A stretch of 64,000 nt of DNA from Mangrovibacter plantisponsor (GTDB lineage: Bacteria; Pseudomonadota; Gammaproteobacteria; Enterobacterales; Enterobacteriaceae), in the NCBI RefSeq assembly GCF_003182475.1, contig NZ_QGTS01000009.1:1-64000 (forward strand), given 5' to 3'. Below the pieces are notes generated by a model, which was not told the DNA's origin, did no database searches, and worked only from the letters and a program-made list of their open reading frames with translations. This document shows, piece after piece, positions 1-8,007 of this stretch (its first letter is position 1; each line of letters begins with the position of its first letter). The translations under genes and the position numbers were made by a program.

Positions 1-62
1 GGTGTGTAAGCGCAGCGATGCGTTGAGCTAACCGGTACTAATGAACCGTGAGGCTTAACCTT
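1..62 (+). rRNA. 23S rRNA, 3' end (partial)
   Basis: The first 62 bases match the remembered 3' terminus of enterobacterial 23S rRNA, including the ggtactaatgaaccgtgagg segment and the terminal ggcttaacctt. The gene enters from the left edge of the window, so only its end is seen. It is followed by a 5S gene 93 bp downstream, as in a normal rrn operon. Confidence 0.95.
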
Positions 63-155
63 ACAACGCCAAAGATGTTTTGGTGTGAGAGACGAAATTT
101 TTAGCTTGTTAACGGATAATATTCATGGCCGTGAGGCGGTGAATAAAACAGAATA

Positions 156-275
156 TGCCTGGCGGCAAGAGCGCGGTGGTCCCACCTGACCCCATGCCGA
201 ACTCAGAAGTGAAACGCCGTAGCGCCGATGGTAGTGTGGGGTCTCCCCATGCGAGAGTAGGGAACTGCCAGGCTT
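156..275 (+). rRNA. rrf: 5S rRNA (first copy)
   Basis: This is a 120-nt gene that starts tgcctggcgg and ends ctgccaggctt, so the two ends pair as the terminal helix of 5S rRNA. The interior matches the E. coli 5S sequence almost base for base. It differs from the second copy at 418-537 only at residue 14 (g at 169, c at 431). Confidence 0.96.
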
Positions 276-284
276 CAATTTAAA

Positions 285-305
285 AACCTGCTAAAGCAGG
301 TTTTG
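285..305 (+). terminator. Terminator-like hairpin between 5S and tRNA-Thr
   Basis: A 7-bp stem, aacctgc pairing with gcaggtt around a taaa loop, is followed by tttg. It lies between the first 5S and the tRNA of the same transcript. It is therefore more likely an RNA-processing hairpin, or a leaky relic terminator from a 5S duplication, than a full stop. Confidence 0.5.
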
Positions 306-309
306 TTGT

Positions 310-385
310 GCTGATATGGCTCAGTTGGTAGAGCGCACCCTTGGTAAGGGTGAGGTCCCCAGTTCGACTCTGGGTATCAGCACCA
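310..385 (+). tRNA. tRNA-Thr (anticodon GGT)
   Basis: This 76-nt gene has a complete cloverleaf. The acceptor stem gctgata pairs with tatcagc and the CCA end is encoded (383-385). The anticodon arm has ggt at 343-345, which reads ACC and ACU threonine codons. The T arm carries the gttcgac loop. It sits between two 5S genes, the arrangement known for thrV in E. coli rrnD. Confidence 0.97.
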
Positions 386-417
386 GTTATTCGGTAGAGT
401 TCGGCAAAGAAAGAATT

Positions 418-537
418 TGCCTGGCGGCAACAGCGCGGTGGTCCCACCTGACCCCATGCCGAACTCAGAAGTGAAACGCCGTAGCGCCGATGGTAGTGTG
501 GGGTCTCCCCATGCGAGAGTAGGGAACTGCCAGGCTT
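418..537 (+). rRNA. rrf: 5S rRNA (second copy)
   Basis: This second 120-nt 5S gene is identical to the first except at residue 14, and even shares the first few bases downstream. The near-identity fits gene conversion between the copies. A strong terminator follows directly. Confidence 0.96.
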
Positions 538-548
538 CAATTAAGAAG

Positions 549-576
549 AACCCTCAGCGAAAGCTGGGGGTTTTTT
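549..576 (+). terminator. rrn operon terminator
   Basis: A GC-rich stem, accctcagc with gctgggggt around a gaaa tetraloop, is followed by six T residues. It lies 11 bp after the second 5S gene and ends the rrn transcript. Confidence 0.92.
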
Positions 577-871
577 GCTTTATAAGCCCTTATCCAGCCC
601 GTTATTCTGCAGCCATACACCTCCCGTCCTGCGAATACAGGCATGCTTCAGCCGCTGCCTGCCCCCTTTCTGCACGTAACCCGCACTATACTCGCCCACA
701 CCACACTCACCCGGTACACTGCACTGCATCCTTAGTAGGTATTTTACTTTTCTGATAAATGCATCAGTATATATTTTGAACACATAAGCCGTGCTACCCG
801 CGCACAGTCGTGAAACATTTTCACCTTCTGGATGCAGACTCGACATTTTCCTCAATCCTGGTTATTGTTGG
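577..871. other. rrn-metA intergenic region, no gene seen
   Basis: I find no credible gene here. The short open frames on either strand have no recognisable product, poor starts and no ribosome-binding sites. The right end merges with the metA control region. Confidence 0.6.
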
Positions 872-903
872 CTGTCTGGATGTCTAAACGTTTAAACGTA
901 TGC
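872..903 (+). promoter_or_regulatory. Four tandem met boxes (MetJ operator) before metA
   Basis: Four adjacent 8-bp units (ctgtctgg, atgtctaa, acgtttaa, acgtatgc) resemble the MetJ box agacgtct, and the inner two match best. They end 17 bp before the metA start. MetJ with S-adenosylmethionine represses metA in E. coli, and the remembered E. coli metA leader has the same layout. Repression by methionine supply is inferred. Confidence 0.85.
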
Positions 904-920
904 AGTGAGGATATAAGGTT

Positions 921-1850
921 ATGCCAATTCGGGTGCCTGATGAGTTACCAGCAGTTAACTTCTTGCGGAATGAAAATGTATTTGTGATGACATCATCACG
1001 TGCACGAGGACAGGAAATCAGGCCACTTAAGGTTTTGATTCTTAATCTGATGCCGAAGAAGATTGAAACGGAAAACCAGTTTTTGCGTTTACTCTCCAAC
1101 TCACCGCTGCAGCTGGATATCCAGTTATTACGTATCGATCACCGGGAATCCCGTAATACACCGGTAGAACACCTCAATAACTTCTATTGTGATTTTGAGG
1201 ATATACGCCACGACAACTACGATGGCCTGATTGTTACCGGTGCACCTCTTGGCCTGGTAGAATTCAATGATGTGGCATACTGGCCGCAAATCAAACAGGT
1301 TCTGGAGTGGGCAAGAGAGCATGTTACCTCCACCCTGTTTGTCTGTTGGGCGGTACAGGCAGCACTTAATATCCTCTACAATATCCCGAAACAAACACGC
1401 GAAGAAAAGCTGTCTGGTGTATATGAACACCATATTCTGCAACCCCACGCTCTGCTGACGCGAGGGTTTGATGATTCATTTCTGGCACCACACTCACGCT
1501 ATGCCGACTTCCCGGCATCAATGATTCGTGACTATACCGACCTGGATATTTTTGCCGAATCTGAAGGTGGCGATGCTTACCTGTTTGCCAGCCGTGATAA
1601 GCGCCTTGCATTTGTTACCGGCCACCCAGAATACGATGCCGCGACACTGGCAAACGAATATTTTCGTGACATTGACGCCGGGATCGCGCCGGTAATACCG
1701 CACAACTATTTCCCCAACAACGATCCACAAAATAAACCCCGCGCTACCTGGCGTAGCCACGGTAATCTGTTGATCACCAACTGGCTGAACTACTTCGTTT
1801 ACCAGATCACGCCATACGATCTGAGCCATATGAATCCAACGCTCGATTAA
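921..1850 (+). CDS. metA: Homoserine O-succinyltransferase MetA
   Basis: MetA transfers succinyl from succinyl-CoA to homoserine, the first committed step of methionine synthesis, in the cytoplasm. The protein has 309 residues, the same as E. coli MetA. The catalytic nucleophile Cys142 is seen in [11 protein letters not shown], and His235 and Glu237 of the catalytic set are in VTGHPEYDA. The ATG follows a gagg/aagg Shine-Dalgarno region and begins [10 protein letters not shown], as in E. coli. The gene stands alone between the rrn operon and aceBAK. Met boxes lie just upstream and a Rho-independent terminator lies 24 bp after the stop. In E. coli this enzyme is heat-sensitive and feedback-regulated, which the sequence alone cannot confirm. 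Confidence 0.98.
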   Translation: MPIRVPDELPAVNFLRNENVFVMTSSRARGQEIRPLKVLILNLMPKKIETENQFLRLLSNSPLQLDIQLLRIDHRESRNTPVEHLNNFYCDFEDIRHDNYDGLIVTGAPLGLVEFNDVAYWPQIKQVLEWAREHVTSTLFVCWAVQAALNILYNIPKQTREEKLSGVYEHHILQPHALLTRGFDDSFLAPHSRYADFPASMIRDYTDLDIFAESEGGDAYLFASRDKRLAFVTGHPEYDAATLANEYFRDIDAGIAPVIPHNYFPNNDPQNKPRATWRSHGNLLITNWLNYFVYQITPYDLSHMNPTLD

Positions 1851-1873
1851 CTAAAGCGTTTCAGCATGTTATC

Positions 1874-1896
1874 AGGCACCTTCGGGTGCCTTTTTT
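1874..1896 (+). terminator. metA terminator
   Basis: A 7-bp perfect stem, aggcacc with ggtgcct around a stable ttcg tetraloop, is followed by a run of T. It lies 24 bp after the metA stop codon. Confidence 0.93.
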
Positions 1897-1976
1897 ATTT
1901 ATGAAATTCACTTCCTGCAAATAAATAAATTTAATTCATTATTAAACAATGATTTAAATGAAAATAAAATCAAAAA

Positions 1977-1996
1977 TGGAAATTGTTTTTGATTTT
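1977..1996 (+). promoter_or_regulatory. IclR operator upstream of aceB
   Basis: The sequence tggaaattgtttttgattt matches the remembered IclR-protected site of the E. coli aceB promoter. A nearly identical site (tggaaattgttttcgtttt) lies in front of iclR at 7834. Repression of aceBAK by IclR in the absence of glyoxylate or pyruvate signals is the established E. coli model. Confidence 0.85.
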
Positions 1997-2102
1997 ATGT
2001 AAAACTGGATTAGGCTTATTCTTGCTGGGTGAAAAGTACACAACAGTGCTTCTCACCCTTCATGGGAGCGCGTTGGCAAGGCAAAATCCGGAGGACAGTG
2101 AC

Positions 2103-3701
2103 ATGACACAACCAACGATAACAGAAGAAATTATTTTTAATCAGCAATTTACTGAAAAGGAAAGACAGGTATTAACGCCAGATGCCGTGGCCTTTCTCAA
2201 CGATCTGGTGAGTACATTCACGGATCAACGTAATGATTTGCTGGCTGAGCGGGTTAAAGTTCAGCAGGAAATTGATAACGGAAAGCTGCCTGGTTTTATT
2301 TCGGAAACTGCTTCCATAAGAAATTCTGACTGGGTAATCCGTGGAATTCCGGCAGATTTGCAGGACCGCCGTGTAGAAATTACCGGCCCCGTTGAACGCA
2401 AAATGGTGATCAACGCACTCAATGCCAATGTCAAAGTCTTTATGGCAGACTTCGAAGACTCACTGGCGCCCTCCTGGGAAAAAGTTATCGAAGGGCAAAT
2501 CAACCTGCGTGATGCTATCAATGGCACAATCACCTGGACCAATGAGAATGGCAAAATCTACCAACTTAAGCCCGACCCGGCGGTACTGATTTGCCGGGTC
2601 AGAGGCCTGCACTTGCCAGAAAAACATGTCACCTGGCGCGGCGAAGCGATTCCGGGCAGCCTGTTCGATTTTGCGCTCTACTTTTTCCACAACGCCGAAA
2701 CGTTGCTGGCGAAAGGTAGTGGGCCTTATTTCTACCTGCCAAAAACTCAAAGCTGGCAGGAAGCGGCCTGGTGGAGCGAAGTATTCAGTTATACGGAAGA
2801 CCGCTTCTCACTGCCGCGCGGCACCATTAAAGCCACATTGCTGATTGAAACGCTTCCGGCTGTTTTCCAGATGGATGAAATTCTCCATGCGATGCGTGAC
2901 CACATTGTTGGCCTGAACTGTGGCCGTTGGGACTACATTTTCAGTTATATCAAAACCCTGAAAAACCACCCGGACCGCGTGTTGCCAGACCGCCAAAGCG
3001 TCACGATGGATAAACCATTCCTGAGTGCCTATTCCCGCCTGCTCATTAAAACCTGCCACCGGCGCGGCGCTTTTGCCATGGGCGGCATGGCGGCATTTAT
3101 TCCCAGTAAAGACAGCGAACGCAACAACTGGGTGTTGAACAAAGTCAAAGCAGACAAAGAGATGGAAGCCACCAACGGGCATGATGGCACCTGGATTGCT
3201 CACCCGGGCCTGGCAGACACCGTTATGGCGGTCTTTGACAACGTGCTGGGTGGCAACCGCAACCAGCTCGCTATCACCCGCGAACAGGACGAACCCATTA
3301 CCGCAGAACAACTGCTCGAGCCCTGCCCGGGAGCACGTACCGAAGAAGGAATGCGCGCCAATATTCGCGTAGCTGTGCAGTACATTGAAGCCTGGATCTC
3401 CGGCAACGGTTGCGTCCCGATTTATGGCCTGATGGAAGATGCAGCAACGGCAGAAATTTCCCGTACCTCAATTTGGCAGTGGATTCACCATGAGAAAACC
3501 CTGAGCACCGGCCAGCCCGTAACCAAAGACCTGTTCCGCCAGATGCTTGCCGAAGAGATGTTAGTGATTCAGGAAGAACTGGGTGACCAGCGCTTCTCAC
3601 AAGGGCGCTTTGATGAAGCCGCCCGGCTGATGGAACAAATCACCACATCAGATGAGCTGATCGACTTCCTGACGTTGCCAGGCTACCGCTTACTGGCCTG
3701 A
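2103..3701 (+). CDS. aceB: Malate synthase A
   Basis: AceB condenses glyoxylate with acetyl-CoA to give malate, the second step of the glyoxylate bypass used for growth on acetate. An upstream in-frame start at 1983 would lie inside the operator and promoter, so I chose the ATG at 2103. It follows ggagg by 8 bp and gives 532 residues, against 533 in E. coli. The long block from ISETASIRN through GPVERKMVINALNANVKVFMADFEDSLAP, and the NNGHDGTWIAHP-like segment (TNGHDGTWIAHPGL here), are family signatures. The C-terminus DFLTLPGYRLLA is identical to E. coli. It is the first gene of aceBAK, 102 bp before aceA. Confidence 0.98.
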   Translation: MTQPTITEEIIFNQQFTEKERQVLTPDAVAFLNDLVSTFTDQRNDLLAERVKVQQEIDNGKLPGFISETASIRNSDWVIRGIPADLQDRRVEITGPVERKMVINALNANVKVFMADFEDSLAPSWEKVIEGQINLRDAINGTITWTNENGKIYQLKPDPAVLICRVRGLHLPEKHVTWRGEAIPGSLFDFALYFFHNAETLLAKGSGPYFYLPKTQSWQEAAWWSEVFSYTEDRFSLPRGTIKATLLIETLPAVFQMDEILHAMRDHIVGLNCGRWDYIFSYIKTLKNHPDRVLPDRQSVTMDKPFLSAYSRLLIKTCHRRGAFAMGGMAAFIPSKDSERNNWVLNKVKADKEMEATNGHDGTWIAHPGLADTVMAVFDNVLGGNRNQLAITREQDEPITAEQLLEPCPGARTEEGMRANIRVAVQYIEAWISGNGCVPIYGLMEDAATAEISRTSIWQWIHHEKTLSTGQPVTKDLFRQMLAEEMLVIQEELGDQRFSQGRFDEAARLMEQITTSDELIDFLTLPGYRLLA

Positions 3702-3803
3702 CAGCCCCTGAATTGCTGGCGGCGAACAAACCTAATGAGGCGAAATCGCTGTAACAAATTGCACCTGGTTTGCCAGGTAAACAAGACAAATGGAGCACTG
3801 CAA

Positions 3804-5111
3804 ATGACCCTTACCCGTACTCAACAAATCAAACAATTAGAACAAGAATGGCAACAACCGCGCTGGGAAGGCATCCGCCGCCCTTATAGTGCTGAAGACG
3901 TAGTGAAACTGCGTGGTTCCGTGAATCCGGAATGCACCCTGGCACAACTGGGAGCGGCGAAACTGTGGCGTCTGCTTAATGGCGAATCCAAAAAAGGGTA
4001 TGTAAACAGCCTGGGCGCACTGACTGGTGGCCAGGCATTACAACAGGCCAAAGCGGGTATTGAAGCGGTTTATCTTTCCGGCTGGCAGGTAGCCGCCGAT
4101 GCCAACCTGGCTTCCAGCATGTATCCGGACCAGTCGCTCTACCCGGCGAACTCGGTGCCATCGGTAGTTGATCGTATCAACAACACCTTCCGCCGTGCCG
4201 ATCAAATTCAGTGGTCTGCGGGTATCGATCCGGAAGATCCACGTTATATCGATTACTTCCTGCCGATCGTTGCGGATGCCGAAGCGGGGTTTGGTGGCGT
4301 ACTTAACGCCTTTGAACTGATGAAGTCGATGATTACCGCAGGGGCGGGGGCTGTTCACTTTGAAGACCAGCTGGCCTCGGTGAAAAAATGCGGCCATATG
4401 GGTGGCAAAGTGCTGGTGCCTACCCAGGAAGCCGTACAAAAATTAGTTGCGGCTCGCCTGGCTGCAGATGTAATGGGCGTGCCCACTCTGCTGGTTGCTC
4501 GTACAGATGCCGATGCCGCCGATTTGCTCACCTCAGATTGTGACCCATACGACCAGGCGTTTATTACTGGCGAACGCACCAGCGAAGGGTTCTATCGCAC
4601 CCTGGCTGGGGTGGAACAGGCTATCAGCCGTGGCCTGGCTTATGCGCCGTATGCCGACCTGGTGTGGTGCGAAACTTCTACGCCAGACCTGGAGCAGGCA
4701 CGCCGTTTTGCCGATGCCATTCACGCACAATTCCCCGGCAAGTTACTCGCCTACAACTGTTCGCCTTCCTTCAACTGGAAAAAGAACCTGGACGACAACA
4801 CAATTGCCCGCTTCCAGGAAGAGTTGAGCGCCATGGGGTACAAGTTCCAGTTCATTACCCTGGCGGGGATCCACAGCATGTGGTTCAACATGTTTGACCT
4901 TGCCCATGCCTATGCTCAGGGCGAAGGCATGAAACATTACGTGGAAAAAGTACAGCAACCTGAATTTGCCGCAGGCAAAGAAGGTTACACCTTTGTGTCG
5001 CACCAACAAGAAGTGGGCACCGGCTATTTCGATAAAGTAACCAACATTATTCAGGGTGGTGCATCGTCGGTGACCGCACTGACTGGCTCAACGGAAGAAG
5101 CACAGTTCTGA
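3804..5111 (+). CDS. aceA: Isocitrate lyase
   Basis: AceA cleaves isocitrate to succinate and glyoxylate, so bypassing the decarboxylating steps of the TCA cycle. The start at 3804 ([10 protein letters not shown]) follows ggagcactgcaa. A longer frame from 3735 has no support. The protein has 435 residues (434 in E. coli), and the catalytic KKCGH motif has Cys196. Substrate and Mg-binding segments such as [11 protein letters not shown] and [13 protein letters not shown] are intact. It is the middle gene of aceBAK. The 90-bp gap to aceK holds a strong hairpin that probably limits aceK expression. Confidence 0.98.
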   Translation: MTLTRTQQIKQLEQEWQQPRWEGIRRPYSAEDVVKLRGSVNPECTLAQLGAAKLWRLLNGESKKGYVNSLGALTGGQALQQAKAGIEAVYLSGWQVAADANLASSMYPDQSLYPANSVPSVVDRINNTFRRADQIQWSAGIDPEDPRYIDYFLPIVADAEAGFGGVLNAFELMKSMITAGAGAVHFEDQLASVKKCGHMGGKVLVPTQEAVQKLVAARLAADVMGVPTLLVARTDADAADLLTSDCDPYDQAFITGERTSEGFYRTLAGVEQAISRGLAYAPYADLVWCETSTPDLEQARRFADAIHAQFPGKLLAYNCSPSFNWKKNLDDNTIARFQEELSAMGYKFQFITLAGIHSMWFNMFDLAHAYAQGEGMKHYVEKVQQPEFAAGKEGYTFVSHQQEVGTGYFDKVTNIIQGGASSVTALTGSTEEAQF

Positions 5112-5138
5112 TTTCCCGTCACTTCCTCCGGGAATCGG

Positions 5139-5165
5139 TGCGGGTGGGCAGGATGCTCACCCGCA
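5139..5165 (+). other. aceA-aceK intercistronic hairpin
   Basis: An 8-bp perfect stem, tgcgggtg with cacccgca around an 11-nt loop, sits in the 90-bp gap between aceA and aceK. It has no T run that would make it a full terminator. In E. coli a repetitive hairpin at the same place is thought to lower aceK expression relative to aceA by stabilising upstream mRNA or attenuating transcription. The same role here is inferred. Confidence 0.7.
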
Positions 5166-5201
5166 TTTCTCTTTGTGCGTTATTTTTATCAGGAGATACT
5201 T

Positions 5202-6980
5202 ATGTCTCGTGGGCTGGAATTGCTGATAGCACAGACCATTTTGCAAGGTTTTGACGCGCAATATGGCCGTTTTCTTGAAGTGACCTCCGGGGCACAGCAG
5301 CGCTTTGAACAGGCCGACTGGCAGGCGGTTCAACAGGCGATGAAACAGCGAATTAACTTATACGACCACCATGTCGGACTGGTGGTAGAGCAGTTACGCT
5401 GCATTACTGAAGGCAAAGCCACAGACAGCGCATTTCTGTTGCGGGTAAAAAAAGAGTACACCGCATTGTTGCCAGACTACCCACGGTTTGAAATAGCTGA
5501 AAGCTTCTTTAACTCTGTTTACTGCCGCCTGTTCGAGCACCGTTCTCTCACGCCTGATCGCCTGTTTATTTTCAGCTCCCAGCCACCACAACGTTTTCGG
5601 CCAAATCCACGCCCACTGGCGAAACAGTGCATTCCCCATCATGGCTGGCAGGCACTGCTCACCACCTTATTAACTGACTTACCTTTACGCCTGCCCTGGC
5701 AAAACTTGCCACGGGATGTGGGCTACATTCTGCGTCACTTGCGGGAAACATTAGGGGAAGAGGTGCTGGCAGGGTGCTCGCTGGATGTCGCGACAGAACT
5801 GTTTTACCGCAATAAAGCCGCGTGGCTGGTGGCAAAACTGGTACAACCCGGTGGGGATATCTTGCCATTTCTATTACCCATACACCGCACACCAGACGGG
5901 CAACTGGTCATTGATACCTGCCTGACCAACCCGGGCGATGCCAGTATTGTTTTTGGCTTCGCACGTTCCTATTTCATGGTTTATGCACCACTGCCTGCGG
6001 CGTTAGTCGAGTGGCTGCGCGGCATTTTGCCGGGCAAAACCACGGCTGAACTCTATATGGCGATAGGCTGCCAGAAACACGGTAAAACAGAAAGCTACCG
6101 CGAATACCTGGAGTATGTGAACCACACCAGCGAGCAGTTTATCGAGGCTCCGGGTGTGCGAGGAATGGTGATGCTGGTGTTCACCTTACCGGGGTTTGAC
6201 CGGGTGTTTAAAGTGATTAAAGACCAGTTTGCTCCCCAGAAAGAGGTGAATGAAGAGCGGGTACGCGCCTGCTACCAACTGGTAAAGGAGCATGACAGAG
6301 TCGGGCGCATGGCCGATACCCAGGCCTTTGAAAATTTCGTTATCGATAAACGCCAGATAAGCCCGGCGTTATTACAATTACTGCGGGAAGAAGCCCCCAA
6401 AAAAATTACCGAAGAGGGGAACAACATCATCCTGGAGCATCTGTATATTGAACGCCGTATGGTGCCGCTGAATATCTGGCTGGAACAAGTGGAAGGCCAG
6501 GCGCTGCGGGATGCAATAGAAGAGTACGGTAACGCGATTCGCCAACTGGCTGCCGCGAATATTTTCCCCGGCGATATGCTGTTTAAAAACTTCGGCGTCA
6601 CCCGCCACGGGCGCGTCGTGTTTTATGACTACGACGAAATTTGCTACATGACCGAAGTGAATTTCCGGGATATTCCCCCGGCCCGTTATCCGGAAGATGA
6701 ACTGTCAGGTGAGCCCTGGTATAGCGTTTCTCCGGGGGATGTTTTCCCGGAGGAATTCCGCCACTGGTTATGTGTTGACCCGCGCATTGGGCCATTGTTT
6801 GATGAAATGCACGGGGATTTATTCAGGGCTGAATACTGGCGCACCCTGCAGGCGCGCATCCGCTCAGGCCATGTGGAAGATGTCTATGCTTACCGGCGTA
6901 AACAGCGCTTTAACCAGCGCTATGGCGATGCACTGGAAAGCCCGCACACACCGCCACGAAAAAATGAAAGGGCAGCCTAG
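5202..6980 (+). CDS. aceK: Isocitrate dehydrogenase kinase/phosphatase
   Basis: AceK phosphorylates and dephosphorylates isocitrate dehydrogenase and so sets the split of isocitrate between the TCA cycle and AceA. The ATG at 5202 follows aggaga by 5 bp. The upstream in-frame extension from 5175 lacks its own Shine-Dalgarno. The protein has 592 residues, slightly longer than the 578 I recall for E. coli, with the extra residues at the C-terminus after [15 protein letters not shown]. The nucleotide-binding region ([25 protein letters not shown]) and the kinase core ([26 protein letters not shown]) are intact. Its stop codon overlaps the convergent iclR stop by 4 bp inside a shared hairpin. Confidence 0.97.
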   Translation: MSRGLELLIAQTILQGFDAQYGRFLEVTSGAQQRFEQADWQAVQQAMKQRINLYDHHVGLVVEQLRCITEGKATDSAFLLRVKKEYTALLPDYPRFEIAESFFNSVYCRLFEHRSLTPDRLFIFSSQPPQRFRPNPRPLAKQCIPHHGWQALLTTLLTDLPLRLPWQNLPRDVGYILRHLRETLGEEVLAGCSLDVATELFYRNKAAWLVAKLVQPGGDILPFLLPIHRTPDGQLVIDTCLTNPGDASIVFGFARSYFMVYAPLPAALVEWLRGILPGKTTAELYMAIGCQKHGKTESYREYLEYVNHTSEQFIEAPGVRGMVMLVFTLPGFDRVFKVIKDQFAPQKEVNEERVRACYQLVKEHDRVGRMADTQAFENFVIDKRQISPALLQLLREEAPKKITEEGNNIILEHLYIERRMVPLNIWLEQVEGQALRDAIEEYGNAIRQLAAANIFPGDMLFKNFGVTRHGRVVFYDYDEICYMTEVNFRDIPPARYPEDELSGEPWYSVSPGDVFPEEFRHWLCVDPRIGPLFDEMHGDLFRAEYWRTLQARIRSGHVEDVYAYRRKQRFNQRYGDALESPHTPPRKNERAA

Positions 6981-7810
6981 CGCTGCCCGCCCCACGCCAG
7001 TGTCAGCTCGCGCGTGGCTTTAATCACCATTGCGCCTAACTCAGTGACGCGGTCATCGGTAATCCGGGATATCGGGCCGGAAATCGAAATCGCGGCAAAC
7101 GGCTCTTTGTGTTCATCATACAGGCAGGAGGCTATGCAACGCAGGCCCAGCGCATGCTCTTCGTCATCGAACGAGTAACCACGCTTGCGGATTTGCAGCA
7201 GGTCCTCTTTCAGCAGTACCGGGGATGTCAGTGTCGCGGGTGTATAGGCATGCAGCCCCTGGCGGTGCAGTAACCCGGAAACCTGGTCTTCATTTAAATT
7301 AGCCAGGAACGCCTTACCTGCGCCGGAAGCATGCATCGGCAGTTTCCCACCAATAGGGGCCGACATCCGCATTAACTGCGTGCACTGTACCTGGTCAATA
7401 ATAATGGCCTGGTGGTCGCTCATATCCAGCACAGCCAGGTTAACGGTTTCTCCGGAGGCTTCCATCAGCTTGCGCAGTTCCGGGTGAACAATGGCCAGCA
7501 GGTTGCGGCTCTGCAAAAAACTGCTGCCAACAATAAACGCATGTGCGCCAATCGCCCAGTGCCCTAATTCACCTACCTGGCGAACAAAACCCTGTTGTTG
7601 TAATGTAGTTAGCAGGCGGTGCGTGGTGGAGTTCGGCAAACCAGCCTGCTGAGCCAGCTCTGTCAGCGCCACATTGCTTCCTGACTCCGCTATCCACTCC
7701 AGCAGTTTTAAACCGCGCGTAAGGGACTGCACCTGGCCGGTTGCTGGAGCGGGAGCTGCCGCTGCAGAACGGGGTTTTTTCCCGCGTTTTGCCGGAACCG
7801 CTGTTGCCAT
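6977..7810 (-). CDS. iclR: Acetate operon repressor IclR
   Basis: IclR represses aceBAK and its own gene, with glyoxylate and pyruvate as effectors in E. coli. The start [14 protein letters not shown] at 7810 follows a ggaggcc Shine-Dalgarno and gives 277 residues (274 in E. coli). A frame extending to 7906 would read through the operator and is rejected. Residues about 25-90 form the winged-helix DNA-binding domain ([22 protein letters not shown]), and the rest is the IclR ligand domain ending [11 protein letters not shown]. An Ala/Pro-rich linker (about 16-23) is slightly longer than in E. coli. The gene converges on aceK and diverges from metH. An IclR box lies at 7834-7853, which indicates autoregulation. 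Confidence 0.97.
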   Translation of the reverse strand: MATAVPAKRGKKPRSAAAAPAPATGQVQSLTRGLKLLEWIAESGSNVALTELAQQAGLPNSTTHRLLTTLQQQGFVRQVGELGHWAIGAHAFIVGSSFLQSRNLLAIVHPELRKLMEASGETVNLAVLDMSDHQAIIIDQVQCTQLMRMSAPIGGKLPMHASGAGKAFLANLNEDQVSGLLHRQGLHAYTPATLTSPVLLKEDLLQIRKRGYSFDDEEHALGLRCIASCLYDEHKEPFAAISISGPISRITDDRVTELGAMVIKATRELTLAWGGQR

Positions 7811-7833
7811 GATGGCCTCCTGTTTCTGTATCG

Positions 7834-7853
7834 TGGAAATTGTTTTCGTTTTA
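7834..7853 (-). promoter_or_regulatory. IclR operator in the iclR promoter
   Basis: The sequence tggaaattgttttcgtttt lies 24 bp upstream of the iclR start codon and matches the aceB operator at 1977 in 18 of the first 20 positions. This supports autorepression of iclR, as known in E. coli. Confidence 0.8.
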
Positions 7854-8007
7854 TTTAACGATAATGCAACTGAAAAAAAACTGCCAGATATTATCAACCT
7901 GAACATGTCTCATGTCTGGCTACTTTTCCCCTGACACAACTTGTGCCAGTATGGTCTGCTGGTCTTTTCGCCAGCAGCACCGCGTTAATCAGAAGTTGGG
8001 AGTCAGA

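Noticed and set aside
417-755. Open frames over the second 5S gene and the following spacer
   Set aside because: They read through the 5S rRNA and the rrn terminator and have no ribosome-binding site.
1983-2102. N-terminal extension of aceB by 40 codons
   Set aside because: The extension lies in the IclR operator and promoter. The ATG at 2103 has a good Shine-Dalgarno and matches the family length.
2808-3311. 167-codon minus-strand frame inside aceB, and many similar frames inside metH, pgi, mal genes and others
   Set aside because: These are shadow frames of strongly conserved genes, without family motifs or start signals.
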